From assembly GCA_046483725.1 (NCBI GenBank), contig JAWOCQ010000032.1, positions 1 through 20,896 of the forward strand: a stretch of 20,896 nucleotides of DNA, read 5' to 3'. Under the pieces are notes generated by a model that worked only from the letters and a program-made list of their open reading frames with translations, made no database searches and had not been told where the DNA came from. The stretch is from T3SED10-47 sp046483725. GTDB lineage: Bacteria; Bipolaricaulota; Bipolaricaulia; Bipolaricaulales; Bipolaricaulaceae. Each line of letters opens with the position of its first letter. The first letter of the stretch is position 1. Below are positions 1 through 6,939 of this stretch, in pieces. A program made the position numbers and the translations under genes.

Positions 1-708
1 GGCCCGCAGGAGTTGCAGGGGCTGGACAGGTCCGTAGGACTGGAGGGGCGTGTGTTGCGCCCGCTTTCGGCGCGCCTTCTGCCTCCCTCCCTGGCCGAGG
101 ACGCCGGCTGGGTGGACAGCGAGGCTCTTTTGGGCCTAGAGAGTAACGAAAGCAGCGAGGAAAAGCTGGCCAGCCTGGCCCGCGAGCTGGATGTGGAAGG
201 GGAGCCTTGGGGCGAGGGGGCGCGGTGCAGTTTGCGGGACAGGGCTTTCGCCGAGCGGGTGGAGAGCCTGCTCCACGATGGGCCACTGACGGTCAACAAC
301 CTCCAGCTTCTGGAATTCGAGCATTACCACCATATCCCCCCTGATCTTCAGGTGGTGGTGGCGCGCAGCCGGTCCGAGCAAAGTCACCTGCAAACGCTGT
401 TTCTACCAAGTGATGTGCGGATGTACCTGCTAGTGCCTCAATCCCCGCTGGCTTTGCTAAGGGCTGACTGGTCCGGGCGTTGTCCGGAGTCCGTGGCGGA
501 GGGCTTGGCTGCGGGCGCCCAGCTCACGCTGGAGGCTGCAGGCCTGAGCCCCCGCTCTCAGACTGTGTGTTTCCGGCTCGAGCGCGAAGACGAGACCCAT
601 CGGCTGAGCTTGGCCCGCCGGGGGGAGCGCGGTGGGGGAGCCGAGCGTGACTTGCAAAGCGCCGCAGTTGGGATATCCTTACCGCCGCTTAGTCACGCGT
701 CTTTTTGA
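1..708 (+). CDS. Unrecognised protein, probably 5'-truncated by the window edge
   Basis: The reading frame is open from base 1 to a TGA at 706-708, giving about 235 residues. A TTG at 13 could be a start, but AGGAG touches it directly with no spacer, so the gene probably begins upstream of the window. I do not recognise the family. The protein is acidic in its first third (runs of E and D around residues 35-70). It becomes hydrophobic and mixed in the middle, including an EHYHHIPPD stretch near residue 108. The Arg/Gly-rich tail is of low complexity. I see no signal peptide, clear membrane segment or catalytic motif. It is not the C-terminus of RpoB, the usual neighbour upstream of rpoC, because the conserved RpoB ending is absent. 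The next gene follows after 54 nt. Coding status is likely but not certain; the last 25 or so residues look least protein-like. Confidence 0.5.
   Translation, partial: GPQELQGLDRSVGLEGRVLRPLSARLLPPSLAEDAGWVDSEALLGLESNESSEEKLASLARELDVEGEPWGEGARCSLRDRAFAERVESLLHDGPLTVNNLQLLEFEHYHHIPPDLQVVVARSRSEQSHLQTLFLPSDVRMYLLVPQSPLALLRADWSGRCPESVAEGLAAGAQLTLEAAGLSPRSQTVCFRLEREDETHRLSLARRGERGGGAERDLQSAAVGISLPPLSHASF
652..679 (+). promoter_or_regulatory. Candidate promoter for fmdB-rpoC
   Basis: TTGCAA (652-657) and TATCCT (674-679) are separated by 16 nt, each matching 4 of 6 sigma-70 consensus bases. The site lies at the 3' end of the preceding ORF, about 85 nt before the FmdB start. It is the best promoter-like pair I see ahead of rpoC, but such matches are common by chance. 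Confidence 0.25.
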
Positions 709-748
709 CCCCGATATGGTGTCCTTGGAAGGGGATATGTATGTGGTT

Positions 749-753
749 GGAGG
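749..753 (+). promoter_or_regulatory. Ribosome binding site of the FmdB-family gene
   Basis: GGAGG lies 9 nt before the ATG at 763. This fixes the start of the small zinc ribbon gene and argues that it is really translated. Confidence 0.6.
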
Positions 754-762
754 CGATGTGGG

Positions 763-987
763 ATGCCGATCTACAGATATAGGTGTGAACAGTGTGGGGA
801 GGAATTCCGAGAGTTGGTGGCTGTTGGGGATGGAGCGTCTGTGCGGTGCAGCGCGTGCGGTTCGCCGAAGGTGATGCGCAGGCTGTCCACTTTCGGCGTT
901 GTGTACAAGGGAAGCGGGTTCTACACCACTGAATACCGCAGGCGTGGTGACGAAAGCGGAGAAGCCAAGCCGGAGAAGGCGAACTGA
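763..987 (+). CDS. FmdB-family putative regulatory protein, small zinc ribbon
   Basis: This 74-residue protein starts MPIYRYRCEQCGEEF, the hallmark of the FmdB/CxxC_CxxC_SSSS family. Four cysteines (C8, C11, C29, C32) form a CxxC...CxxC zinc ribbon. The KGSGFYTTEYRR segment near residue 50 matches the family's usual KGSGFY motif. The C-terminal tail is short, charged and probably disordered (ESGEAKPEKAN). Family members are widespread and named after a proposed regulator of formamidase genes, but their biochemical role is poorly known. Here the gene sits 62 nt upstream of rpoC on the same strand, where rpoB would normally be. That suggests co-transcription and perhaps a link to transcription or translation; this is inference. 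A good GGAGG site supports the ATG start. Confidence 0.88.
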   Translation: MPIYRYRCEQCGEEFRELVAVGDGASVRCSACGSPKVMRRLSTFGVVYKGSGFYTTEYRRRGDESGEAKPEKAN

Positions 988-1036
988 CAGCTTGCGGTTA
1001 CCGGACGGTTCCCAGGCTTACGTGTGTCCAGCCAGT

Positions 1037-1045
1037 GAGGTGAGG
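1037..1045 (+). promoter_or_regulatory. Ribosome binding site of rpoC
   Basis: GAGGTGAGG precedes the GTG at 1050. The first GAGG (1037-1040) has 9 nt spacing and the second (1042-1045) 4 nt. The site supports GTG as the rpoC start. Confidence 0.5.
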
Positions 1046-1049
1046 TTGC

Positions 1050-4000
1050 GTGGCAATATCGGGTGATGACATTAGGGCGATCCAGCTTACCCTGGCTTCT
1101 CCAGAGGAGATGCTTTCGTGGTCCCGGGGGGAGGTAGTCAACTCCGAGACCATCAACTACCGCACGCACAAGCCGGAACGCGGAGGGCTCTACGCGGAGG
1201 AGATCTTCGGCCCGGAGAACGATTACGAGTGCTCGTGCGGTAAGTACCGGGGCCGGAAGTACGAAGGGATTACCTGCGAGAAGTGCGGGGTGCTGGTCAC
1301 CGAGTCCGGGGTGCGTCGGGTGAACATGGGTCACATTAGGTTGGCCAGCCCGGTGGTGCATTTTTGGTACCTGAAGGGCGTGGCCAGCCCGCTTTCCCGA
1401 CTCCTGGGGATAAAACGGCGCGACCTGCGAAGAATCGCCTACTACGAGACGGAAACTGCGCGCGAAGACCTGTACATCGTCACCCAGTCGGGCTCGCCCA
1501 AGGTCCGCCCGGGGGAACCGCTTTACGATACGGAGGTTCGTATCCTGTCAGGCGTGTTCACCTTCCAGGTGGAGAGAGCCATGCTGGTGGCTGAGGCGGC
1601 TCGGGTGACTGCGGACGAGGCCGGGGCGGTCAGCGTTGAGGCCCGCCGCCTGGAGAACGGGGAGACCTTCCACGTGGCGGCCGTGGGGCGCCACGAGTAT
1701 CCGGTGGCACCTGATGTGGAACTGATGGTGGAGGACGGGGACGAAGTTGAGGAAGGCGAGCTTCTGGCTGAGCGCCCTGCAGTGGAGATCTGTTCGCAGA
1801 CGATGTTCGACATGCTCCGGGCCCGCTATGAAGGGGTTGAGGGGCATACGGTGGAGGAAACCGTAGACAACCTCACCTACTTGGTCACCCGGGTGGGCAA
1901 GGACGTTCCCCTGCGGCTGGGGCAATCGTTGACCTCGCTGGAGGTCCGTGCCTACGAGCGGGCGTTCCCGGGTGGCGTAGAGGCCTCCACCGGAGCCGAG
2001 GGGATACGGGGCCTGCTGGGTAGCCTTCAGTTGGATGAGCTGGTCGATGAGCTGTGGTTGGAGCTTGATCAAACGGCCAACCAGGGTGAGCGTCGGCGTA
2101 TCCTGCATCGGTTGGAGGTGGTGGATCAGCTCCGCCAGTCGGAGAACCGCCCCGAGCACATAGTGCTGGAAGTGGTCCCGGTGCTGCCGCCCCATCTGCG
2201 CCCGATGATCCAGTTGGAGGGGGGCAAGTTCGCCACCACGGACCTCAACGACCTATACCGGCGTATCGTCAACCGGAATAACCGCCTGAACAAGCTCATG
2301 GAGATGGGCGCCCCCGAGATCATCCTGCGTAACGAGCGGCGCATGTTACAGGAGGCGGTGGACGCCCTGATTCACAACGAGAAGAAGGACAACCCGATTC
2401 GGGGCCGGGACGGACGTCCGCTTAAGTCCTTGTCCGAACGCATTCAAGGAAAGCAAGGACGTCTTCGGCGTCATCTGCTCGGGAGGCGTGTGGACTACTC
2501 AGGACGAGCGGTCATCGTGGTCAACCCAAAGCTCAAGCTATCCCAGTGCGGTATCCCCAAGAAAATGGCCCTGAGGCTATTCCAGCCCTTCGTCACTGCC
2601 AGGTTGGAGGATGTGCCGTTCTCCGATTACGACGAGCTGGTCAACCGGGCGATGAATGGTGAGCTGCCGGAGGTATGGGATGTCTTGGAGCAGCTTATAA
2701 AGGAATACCCAGTGCTGTTGAATCGGGCTCCCACATTGCACCGGCTGAGCATACAGGGTTTCGAGCCGGTGTTGGTGGATGGCGATGCGATCCAGATCCA
2801 TCCTCATGTGTGCCCATCTTACAACGCCGACTTCGACGGCGACCAGATGGCGGTCCACCTTCCCCTGTCTCGGGAAGCGGTGGCCGAGGTGCGGGAGCTG
2901 ATGCTCTCAGTGCGGAACGTCCTCTCGCCGGCCCACGGTGATCCGCTGGCAGTGCCTACGCAGGATCAGGTGTACGGCATCTACTACCTCTCCCAGATAG
3001 CTCCTCAAGCGAAGGGAGCCGGGAGGGCCTTCAAGTCGATCAACGAAGCCCGCCGGGCCTATGAGCGCGGCGATCTGGAGCTGCATGCACCGGTGAAGAT
3101 CAGGCTGGACGGCTGGGTGCGGGAGACCACCCTGGGAAGGGCGATTTTGAACGAAGCGCTGCCTCCGGACTTACAGGACTACGAGGTGGTGTTTGAGTCC
3201 CGCGTGGTCCGCGAGAAGATCTACGAGTGCTTCCTGCGGCATGGATGGGAACGCACGGCAGAGCTTCTGGACCGGTTGAAGGAGCTCGGGTTCAAGTACG
3301 CGACGGTGTCGGGCTTGACCATCTCCATCACTGACTGTGAGATCCCGGTGGAAAAAGAACAGCTGATAAATAGGGCCCAGGAGCAGGTGGACCGCATCAA
3401 CCACATGTACAGCCGGGGTTTGGCCACCGACGAGGAGCGGTTCCTGGCGGTGATCCGGGTGTGGCGGGATACGGTGGACGCTGTGGAAGAAGTGACTATG
3501 GCTAACCTCTCCCAGAAGCAGTTCAACCCGGTGTGGGGAATTGTGGCCTCGGGGGCGCGAGGGTCGTCCAGCCAGGTGAAGCAATTGGTGGGGATGCGTG
3601 GGCCGATGTCCGATCCCCAGGGGCAGATCATTGAATGGCCGGTGAAGTCTAACTTCCGCGAGGGGCTGAGCATCCTGGAGTACTTCATCTCCACGCACGG
3701 CGGCCGGAAAGGGACGGCCGACACCGCCTTGCGCACCGCGGACGCCGGCTATCTCACCCGCCGCCTTGTCGACGCCTGTGTGGACGTGATCGTTCGGGAG
3801 GAGGACTGCGGCACCCGGCAGGGAGAAGAGGTCGACCCTCTGTACTTCGCCAAAGGGGAGGTCATGGAGGACATCGCCCGCCGTATCTACGGCCGCTTTA
3901 CGGCTGACGTGGTTCGGGATCCGCGTACTGGTGATTCCCTGCTTGAGCGTGATGAGCTCATCGACCGGCAGACCGCTGAGTGGTTGGGGAGGCTGGAGGC

Positions 4001-6017
4001 GGAGCTGGATCTGCGGGATCCGGATGTGGCTAGGCGTATTGCGTACTGCAAGTCTTTGGAGGATGTACGAAATCCGGGAACCGGTGTTACGATGGTGCGG
4101 CTCGACGAGAGCTTTACGCCCGAGATGCGGCAGGAGCTGTTGGAGGCGGGGGTGGAGAGGGTGCGTGTGCGGCCCAGGATTGTGGTGCGCGCACCTACCA
4201 CCTGTCGGTGTGCCGATGGCCTCTGCCAGAAGTGTTATGGGCTGGAGTTTGCCTACCACCGATTGGTGGAACTGGGCACGGCGGTCGGGGTGATCGCCGC
4301 CCAATCCATCGGGGAGCCGGGGACCCAGCTTACCATGCGCACGTTTCACACGGGCGGCGTCGTGGGTGTGGACATCACCCAAGGCCTGCCGCGCGCGGAG
4401 GAGCTGTTCGAAGCGCGCAAAACCACCAAGGCCGCTCACGCGCCGGTCACACCCCTTACCGGCCACGTGACCGGGGTGGAGCCGACCCGAACCGGCCGGG
4501 AGATGGTGGAAATTGTGTCCAACTCACGGACGGTGCGACTGCCGGCGGCGCTTGTAGAGGCGCCGGAGGGCGCCGAAGTGGAGGCGAGCAGTTTCCTGTC
4601 GTTGCGCTCCCCGCGAGCGGGGACGGCCTTTTTCTTCCACGAGGACGGCCAGCGCAAGTTGGCGATACTGGATACAGCCGGACTCGATAGGGTGTACGTT
4701 TTGCCCACCGAGGCGGGCCCGGCGGTGGAGCATGGCCAGTCGGTGGAGGAAGGAGCCCCCCTGAGCCAGCAATACCATGTGGAGGCTCCTTTGGCTGAGG
4801 CTGGGGGGACGGTGGAGCTCAAGTCGGAGAACAAGACACGTCTGGTGGTAATCCGGGGCGAGGACGGAAAGGTGTACCGCTATGAGGCCCCCTACGGGGC
4901 TCAGATCCTGGTCGGTGAAGGCGAACAGGTGGAGGCTGGACGGAAGCTGACCACCCGCTCCCGACCGTTGGTCTTGGTCTCGGAGACATCCGGCAAGGTG
5001 CTGGCGGGAGAGGACTCGGTGGCGGTGATAGCCCCCTCCAGCGCCAGTCTCACGGTGCCAGTAACTGCTGATGTGGTGCCCAGTGTGGAGCACGGTGCGC
5101 CGGTAAGAGACAAGACAGAGCTATTCCGAGTCAACCTGCCCCGGGGCGAGAGGCTGTGGGTAGAGAAGCTAGAGACAGAAGACGCCGAGGATGTGGTCAC
5201 CGTGCGGGTACGCTATCGGGCTCGGGTGGAATGTGCAGAGGCGGTAATCGTGCGACCGGGTGAGAAACTTGAGCGTGGCGAGCCGCTGTCCAAGGGAGTA
5301 ATCCCCCCCTACTACTTGATGGAGGTGGCGGGGGTGCACAAGACTCGCGAGTACCTGCTCACCGAGCTGCAAAAGGTCTACCGTTCGCAAGGAGTCGACA
5401 TAAACGACAAGCACTTCGAGATTGTCATCCGCCAGATACTAAATAACGTGCGCATTGCCGATCCTGGGGAGTCCGCCTTTGTGCTCAACGACATCGTGCC
5501 TTTGGAGGTTTTCCAGGCCGAGGTCCAACGGTTGGCCGCCGAGAACGAACGCATCCGGCGGGAGCGGGAAGAGATTGTCGGGGACACGATCCTAGCCGCC
5601 GCCACCCGCGGTGGGATGACCTTTGCCGAGCCGGGGGAGGTCATGTCCCGCGAGCTTCTGGATCGACTTGTGGCGCAGGACACCCGCCAGGTCAAGGTTG
5701 AGCATCTGGGTGAGCCGCGGAGCGTCCGACTTGCCGAGTACAGAATCCCCCGCGGCGAACGTGAACTCCTCAGGATTTCCCGGGCGGCGCTGCTAAAGAA
5801 ATCGTGGCTGGCCGCCGCGTCGTTTGAGCGTACTACGAAGGTATTGGCCGACGCCGCTCTGCGTGGGCAACGGGACCTGCTGGAGGGGCTGAAGCCGTGC
5901 CTGATGGTGGGCAAACGCGTGCCTGTGGGGACTGGATACCCGCGCCCTGCTTTGGACGAGCCTGAGGATGGCGACAAGCCGGAGGACCTGGGTGGGCCGC
6001 AGCCAGAGGAACATTGA
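1050..6017 (+). CDS. rpoC: DNA-directed RNA polymerase subunit beta'
   Basis: This is the catalytic beta' subunit of RNA polymerase, 1655 residues from a GTG start. Visible in order: the N-terminal zinc site C61, C63, C76, C79; the lid and rudder region around KQGRLRRHLLGRRVDYSGRA; the catalytic NADFDGD at 592-598, whose Asp residues hold the active-site Mg2+; the second zinc site C920, C1052, C1059, C1062; and an uninterrupted trigger loop (MRTFHTGG from 1096, DITQGLPR from 1108). The C-terminus ends near LLEGLKP...VPVGTG. E. coli beta' is about 1407 residues and Thermus about 1524, so this one is large. Extra material lies at about 136-295 (barrel-like, as in Thermus), at about 960-1045 between the zinc ligands, at about 1124-1415 after ELFEAR, and near the C-terminus. 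rpoB is not next to it. The -35 of a promoter for rpsL overlaps its stop codon. Confidence 0.99.
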   Translation: MAISGDDIRAIQLTLASPEEMLSWSRGEVVNSETINYRTHKPERGGLYAEEIFGPENDYECSCGKYRGRKYEGITCEKCGVLVTESGVRRVNMGHIRLASPVVHFWYLKGVASPLSRLLGIKRRDLRRIAYYETETAREDLYIVTQSGSPKVRPGEPLYDTEVRILSGVFTFQVERAMLVAEAARVTADEAGAVSVEARRLENGETFHVAAVGRHEYPVAPDVELMVEDGDEVEEGELLAERPAVEICSQTMFDMLRARYEGVEGHTVEETVDNLTYLVTRVGKDVPLRLGQSLTSLEVRAYERAFPGGVEASTGAEGIRGLLGSLQLDELVDELWLELDQTANQGERRRILHRLEVVDQLRQSENRPEHIVLEVVPVLPPHLRPMIQLEGGKFATTDLNDLYRRIVNRNNRLNKLMEMGAPEIILRNERRMLQEAVDALIHNEKKDNPIRGRDGRPLKSLSERIQGKQGRLRRHLLGRRVDYSGRAVIVVNPKLKLSQCGIPKKMALRLFQPFVTARLEDVPFSDYDELVNRAMNGELPEVWDVLEQLIKEYPVLLNRAPTLHRLSIQGFEPVLVDGDAIQIHPHVCPSYNADFDGDQMAVHLPLSREAVAEVRELMLSVRNVLSPAHGDPLAVPTQDQVYGIYYLSQIAPQAKGAGRAFKSINEARRAYERGDLELHAPVKIRLDGWVRETTLGRAILNEALPPDLQDYEVVFESRVVREKIYECFLRHGWERTAELLDRLKELGFKYATVSGLTISITDCEIPVEKEQLINRAQEQVDRINHMYSRGLATDEERFLAVIRVWRDTVDAVEEVTMANLSQKQFNPVWGIVASGARGSSSQVKQLVGMRGPMSDPQGQIIEWPVKSNFREGLSILEYFISTHGGRKGTADTALRTADAGYLTRRLVDACVDVIVREEDCGTRQGEEVDPLYFAKGEVMEDIARRIYGRFTADVVRDPRTGDSLLERDELIDRQTAEWLGRLEAELDLRDPDVARRIAYCKSLEDVRNPGTGVTMVRLDESFTPEMRQELLEAGVERVRVRPRIVVRAPTTCRCADGLCQKCYGLEFAYHRLVELGTAVGVIAAQSIGEPGTQLTMRTFHTGGVVGVDITQGLPRAEELFEARKTTKAAHAPVTPLTGHVTGVEPTRTGREMVEIVSNSRTVRLPAALVEAPEGAEVEASSFLSLRSPRAGTAFFFHEDGQRKLAILDTAGLDRVYVLPTEAGPAVEHGQSVEEGAPLSQQYHVEAPLAEAGGTVELKSENKTRLVVIRGEDGKVYRYEAPYGAQILVGEGEQVEAGRKLTTRSRPLVLVSETSGKVLAGEDSVAVIAPSSASLTVPVTADVVPSVEHGAPVRDKTELFRVNLPRGERLWVEKLETEDAEDVVTVRVRYRARVECAEAVIVRPGEKLERGEPLSKGVIPPYYLMEVAGVHKTREYLLTELQKVYRSQGVDINDKHFEIVIRQILNNVRIADPGESAFVLNDIVPLEVFQAEVQRLAAENERIRREREEIVGDTILAAATRGGMTFAEPGEVMSRELLDRLVAQDTRQVKVEHLGEPRSVRLAEYRIPRGERELLRISRAALLKKSWLAAASFERTTKVLADAALRGQRDLLEGLKPCLMVGKRVPVGTGYPRPALDEPEDGDKPEDLGGPQPEEH

Positions 6018-6041
6018 TCCGGTCCCGGCCGCGGATATAAT
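6014..6041 (+). promoter_or_regulatory. Candidate promoter of the str genes (rpsL)
   Basis: TTGATC (6014-6019, 4 of 6 consensus) and a perfect TATAAT (6036-6041) are 16 nt apart. The -35 overlaps the rpoC stop codon, and initiation near 6048 would leave a leader of about 15 nt. It is the only intergenic promoter-like site between rpoC and rpsL and could supply rpsL-rpsG-fusA and beyond. Confidence 0.5.
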
Positions 6042-6047
6042 GCGGCC
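6027..6047. repeat. Inverted repeat around the rpsL -10 box
   Basis: GGCCGC (6027-6032) and GCGGCC (6042-6047) are perfect reverse complements flanking 9 nt that contain the TATAAT box. No T-run follows, so this does not look like an intrinsic terminator. It could be an operator or chance in GC-rich DNA. Confidence 0.4.
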
Positions 6048-6062
6048 CGAGCAGGAGGTAGA

Positions 6063-6440
6063 ATGCCGACGTTTAACCAGTTGATTCGTAATGGACGGAA
6101 GCCGGAGCGTGGCAAGAGCAAATCGGCTGCGCTCACGGGCTGCCCGCAGCGCAGGGGGGTTTGTATGCGTGTGTTCACTCGCACCCCGAAAAAGCCCAAC
6201 TCCGCGCTGCGCAAGGTGGCCCGGGTCAGGCTGAGCAATGGACGCGAGGTCACGGCGTACATTCCTGGAGAGGGACACAACTTGCAGGAGCACTCCATCG
6301 TGCTTGTACGTGGAGGACGGGTGAAGGATTTGCCGGGGGTCAAGTACCATATTGTCCGCGGTTCCCTTGACGCCGCCGGGGTTGAGGGTCGGCGCCAGAG
6401 CCGGTCAAGGTATGGGGCGAAGCGCCCCAAGGGAGGCTGA
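6063..6440 (+). CDS. rpsL: 30S ribosomal protein S12
   Basis: S12 sits at the decoding centre of the small subunit and controls accuracy of tRNA selection. The 125-residue product is near the usual bacterial length and highly conserved. It carries TPKKPNSALRK with K43, the classic streptomycin-resistance position in wild-type (sensitive-type) form. GEGHNLQEHS and GGRVKDLPG follow, the latter with D89, which is methylthiolated in some bacteria. The ATG is preceded by AGGAGG at 6053-6058. It lies 45 nt after rpoC and 1 nt before rpsG, the standard rpsL-rpsG-fusA order. Confidence 0.99.
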   Translation: MPTFNQLIRNGRKPERGKSKSAALTGCPQRRGVCMRVFTRTPKKPNSALRKVARVRLSNGREVTAYIPGEGHNLQEHSIVLVRGGRVKDLPGVKYHIVRGSLDAAGVEGRRQSRSRYGAKRPKGG

Positions 6441-6441
6441 C

Positions 6442-6915
6442 ATGGCCACGGTTAACCTTGTGATTCCGGGACGTGACGTTTCCCCGGATGTCCGACACGG
6501 CTCCAAGCTGGTGGAGAAGCTCATCAACTACGTAATGCAGGACGGCAAAAAGAGCGCGGCCCGTCGTTGCGTGTACGAAGCATTTGACCTCCTGGAGCGG
6601 CGGGGGGAGGGGCCGGCGTTGGAGACGTTTATCAAGGCGGTGCAAAACTGCATGCCCAAGCTGGAGGTCCGCTCCCGACGTGTGGGCGGTGCTACCTATC
6701 AGGTGCCGTTCGAGGTCCCGCAGAACCGGCAGACTATGTTGTCGCTGCGCTGGCTGGCCAGCGCAGCCAGGGGCCGTGCGGAGTACACCATGCCCGAGCG
6801 GCTGGCGGCGGAAATCTCAGAGGCCGCCAAGGGTGAGGGGCGAGCGTTCAGCAGGAAGCAGGAGTCCCACCGCATGGCGGAGGCCAACCGTGCCTTCGCT
6901 CACTACCGCTGGTGA
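6442..6915 (+). CDS. rpsG: 30S ribosomal protein S7
   Basis: S7 nucleates assembly of the 30S head and contacts E-site tRNA. The product has 157 residues (family about 156). The core motifs VRSRRVGGATYQVP, LRWL and HRMAEANRAFAHYRW are intact. The first 20 or so residues differ from common S7 sequences, but the helix with DGKKS is recognisable. I chose the ATG at 6442 because GGAGG (6432-6436) lies 5 nt upstream, inside the end of rpsL. The frame is open further upstream within rpsL. Only 1 nt separates rpsL and rpsG, so there is no room for the E. coli-type S7 feedback site between them. Confidence 0.98.
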   Translation: MATVNLVIPGRDVSPDVRHGSKLVEKLINYVMQDGKKSAARRCVYEAFDLLERRGEGPALETFIKAVQNCMPKLEVRSRRVGGATYQVPFEVPQNRQTMLSLRWLASAARGRAEYTMPERLAAEISEAAKGEGRAFSRKQESHRMAEANRAFAHYRW

Positions 6916-6939
6916 GCGGGTCCCTGTAGGTGCGTGCCC

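Noticed and set aside
657..706. Possible intrinsic terminator: AAGCG/CGCTT stem and T-run CTTTTTG
   Set aside because: The stem is only 5 bp with a loop of about 24 nt, and the T-run is 11 nt away from it.
632..874. 80-codon plus-strand frame bridging the first ORF and the FmdB gene
   Set aside because: Its second half is the shadow of the FmdB gene. I considered a frameshift in the G-runs near 620 joining it to the first ORF, but found no family match to support it.
988..1049. 62 nt gap before rpoC checked for a promoter, terminator or riboswitch
   Set aside because: Only the ribosome binding site is convincing; no paired -35/-10 and no strong hairpin.
3171..4466. 431-codon open frame on the minus strand within rpoC
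   Set aside because: It lies wholly antisense to highly conserved rpoC sequence, has a low-complexity His/Leu/Pro-rich product and arises from GC-rich codon structure.
5378..6430. 350-codon minus-strand frame spanning the rpoC end and rpsL
   Set aside because: It crosses two conserved genes on the other strand; its Ser/Arg-rich composition is that of a shadow frame.
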